A stretch of DNA of 5,671 bases from an uncultured Chloroflexota bacterium. Lineage in GTDB: Bacteria; Chloroflexota; Anaerolineae; Aggregatilineales; Phototrophicaceae. The first letter of the stretch is position 1; each line of letters opens with the position of its first letter. Under the pieces are notes generated by a model. That model ran no database searches, was not told the origin of the DNA, and worked only from the letters and a program-made list of their open reading frames with translations. Of the stretch, positions 4,117-5,671 are shown piece by piece. The stretch spans positions 1 through 5,671 of the forward strand of contig CALDGT010000297.1 of NCBI GenBank assembly GCA_937942935.1, in the 5' to 3' direction. The translations under genes and the position numbers were made by a program.

Positions 4117-5555
4117 TTTTGCCCCTCAAACAGATTGAATAATTTCACCTTCTCCACCTTGCCCATGCTATTGAGAGGGAGTGCGTCCACTTTTGCCCAA
4201 CGGCGCGGGATTTTATAACCTGCCAATTTTTTGCGGGCAAATTTTTCGAGTTCCGCTATATCAACATCCCCAACCACGGCGCACGCCACCATTTGCCCCC
4301 ATTCGAGGTCGGGTATGCCGATGACCGCCACATCTTTCACTTGTGGATGACCGCGCAAAACCGTTTCTATCTCGCTTGGATACACATTTTCGCCACCTGT
4401 AATGATGAGGTCGCTCCGCCGTTGCACCACCCATAAATCACCATCACGGTCTATATACCCCATATCGCCTGTGAATAATTCTTCATTTCGCAAGGCTTTG
4501 GCGGTGGCTTGTGGATTTTGATAATACCCGCGCATGACAGTTTTGCCACGCACGGCTATCTCGCCAATTGTCCCCACAGGACATTCTTTGCCGTGTTCGT
4601 CCACAATTCGCACCGTGATACCGGGCATCGGTTTTCCAACACTGGCGGGCTTGCGTTTGGCGACATCGGGGGTTGCAGTGCAAACCTGAGAGCTGGCTTC
4701 TGTTAAGCCATAAGTGGTCGCCACGGGTAAATGATGGTCTGCACAACGGCGCATGAGTTGGGCATCTGCCGCCGCACCACCGAGCAATATCAGGCGGAGC
4801 GATTTTTGCCATTGGGTCACATCTAAATCGAGCAAGCGATAGAGCATGGTTGGGACGAGCGAGATGAGGGTGATGTTGCGTTCACATAAAATATGATGAA
4901 CCGCGTTGATATCGAAACGGGGCAATAACGACACCACCGCCCCAAGCAAAAAACAGCGCACAAGGATGGTCAACCCGCCGACATGATACAACGGCAAGGT
5001 ACATAACCAATGGTCACTATCGGTCATATTGAGGCGTTGATGGGTGGCGATGGCATTGGCGATGAGGTTATCATGCGTCAAAACAGCACCCTTTGGCTTG
5101 CCACTCGTGCCAGATGTGAACATGACGACGGCAGGGGCTTGTCCTGCGGGTGAGCGCGGTGTGCCATCGCGCCCTGTGAGGGCATGAAATTGGCGAAAAG
5201 TGAGGGTCGGGACATCGGTTGTGGGTGTGGTCAGTTCATCAGAGACGATAAGACATTGGGCGTCTGTCGAGCGTAATTGATACCCCAATTCATCATGAGC
5301 GAGCCGCGTGTTGAGGGGCAATAAAATAGACCCAATCCCTATTACCGCAAAGGCGAGGCGCACATATTCGGCATGATTATTAGAGAGTATCGCCACCACA
5401 TCCCCCGCGTTAATCCCCCATGCGCGTAATTTGCTCATATCCTCTTGGATACCTGTCACCAATTGATGATAGGTATAATCACCCTGTGGCGTGATGAGTG
5501 CTTGATGGTCGGGGATATAATGTGCATATTGAAAAAGTGTTGTCACAATAGTCAT
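4113..5555 (-). CDS. menE: acyl-CoA ligase, probably o-succinylbenzoate-CoA ligase (MenE)
   Basis: This 480-aa protein is a complete ANL-superfamily adenylating enzyme. MenE converts o-succinylbenzoate to its CoA thioester with ATP in menaquinone synthesis. Visible motifs: the P-loop FTSGTSGKPKG (146-156), LPLYHVGGL (187-195), LILLGGAA (255-262), TYGLTEAS (281-288), TGD (362-364), the hinge segment RRSDLIITGGENVYPSEIE (379-397) and the C-terminal SMGKVEK (463-469) with catalytic Lys466. The length and the 'LPLYHVGGL...GGAA...YGLTE' pattern match MenE better than medium- or long-chain ligases, which are usually over 500 aa. No other men gene is in view, so substrate is not proven. An in-frame TAA at 5571-5573 forces the ATG at 5555; the ribosome site is weak (AAGG about 13 bases upstream). 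It overlaps the LRR-like gene by four bases. Confidence 0.8.
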   Translation of the reverse strand: MTIVTTLFQYAHYIPDHQALITPQGDYTYHQLVTGIQEDMSKLRAWGINAGDVVAILSNNHAEYVRLAFAVIGIGSILLPLNTRLAHDELGYQLRSTDAQCLIVSDELTTPTTDVPTLTFRQFHALTGRDGTPRSPAGQAPAVVMFTSGTSGKPKGAVLTHDNLIANAIATHQRLNMTDSDHWLCTLPLYHVGGLTILVRCFLLGAVVSLLPRFDINAVHHILCERNITLISLVPTMLYRLLDLDVTQWQKSLRLILLGGAAADAQLMRRCADHHLPVATTYGLTEASSQVCTATPDVAKRKPASVGKPMPGITVRIVDEHGKECPVGTIGEIAVRGKTVMRGYYQNPQATAKALRNEELFTGDMGYIDRDGDLWVVQRRSDLIITGGENVYPSEIETVLRGHPQVKDVAVIGIPDLEWGQMVACAVVGDVDIAELEKFARKKLAGYKIPRRWAKVDALPLNSMGKVEKVKLFNLFEGQK

Positions 5556-5618
5556 GATTTTACCAATGCCTTATGAAATATCGTGCCTAAATGACTTAAA
5601 AACCGATGCGCTATAGTG

Positions 5619-5666
5619 GTTGGTAAGCGCGATGCACACCATACCACTTTATGGTCGCGTACCAAC
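5619..5666. other. nested inverted repeat upstream of menE
   Basis: GTTGGTA (5619-5625) pairs with TACCAAC (5660-5666), continued by GCG (5627-5629) with CGC (5656-5658) across one mismatch. Directly inside the right arm is a hairpin, ACCATA (5638-5643) with TATGGT (5650-5655) and a six-base loop. An alternative fold, GCGCT (5608-5612) with AGCGC (5626-5630), competes for the left arm. It lies about 65 bases upstream of menE and no clear promoter was found there. It could be a leader structure, a regulator site, or the end of a dispersed repeat cut by the window. Confidence 0.45.
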
Positions 5667-5671
5667 GACAC

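Noticed and set aside
5600..5671. tRNA-like D-arm (GCGCT, TAGTGGTTGGTA, AGCGC)
   Set aside because: No matching acceptor stem, no five-base anticodon stem with a seven-base loop, and no TTC T-loop motif follow in the remaining sequence.

Overview
This 5.7 kb window looks like a fragment of a bacterial chromosome, probably from a menaquinone-using Gram-negative-type or monoderm lineage. Chloroflexota is my tentative guess. It rests on the mix of moderate G+C, short housekeeping operons, a PduO-type cobalamin adenosyltransferase, and intergenic hairpin repeats of the 'CCTCACCCC...' kind that I recall from Chloroflexota and cyanobacteria. Nothing in the window proves the taxonomy. The left edge ends in a run of 17 T inside a coding sequence, which suggests a contig end.

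Layout, left to right. (1) 1-147, minus: the N-terminus of a TIR-domain protein, cut by the window edge, with its own sigma70-like promoter. (2) 148-527: a 380-base non-coding stretch holding two copies (92/93 identical) of a 93-bp element made of three adjacent hairpins, plus a fragment of a third copy. The two divergent promoters lie on either side of it. (3) 528-923, plus: an unrecognised 131-aa protein behind a near-consensus promoter. (4) 924-1043: a dyad-rich control region. (5) 1044-2732, plus: a sulfur-handling group consisting of a membrane-anchored rhodanese, a cytoplasmic rhodanese and a TauE/SafE-family membrane transporter, with a cruciform-type repeat between the two rhodaneses. 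(6) 2767-3312, plus: cob(I)alamin adenosyltransferase (PduO type), with an extended -10 promoter that overlaps the transporter's stop codon. (7) 3316-5555, minus, convergent with (6): an acyl-CoA ligase resembling MenE (o-succinylbenzoate-CoA ligase), followed with a 4-base ATGA overlap by a leucine-rich-repeat-like protein of unknown role. (8) 5556-5671: an upstream region with a nested inverted repeat.

How the genes fit together. The two rhodaneses and the transporter are a plausible sulfane-sulfur/sulfite module: one rhodanese domain outside the membrane, one inside, and an anion carrier. MenE would serve menaquinone synthesis and PduO would make adenosylcobalamin; these are ordinary metabolic functions not obviously linked to each other. 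The less ordinary material is the repeats and dyads, the TIR fragment, and the translational coupling of an LRR-like gene to menE. I do not see a clear complete novel system. The sulfur module with its operator-like dyads and the triple-hairpin repeat are the best leads.
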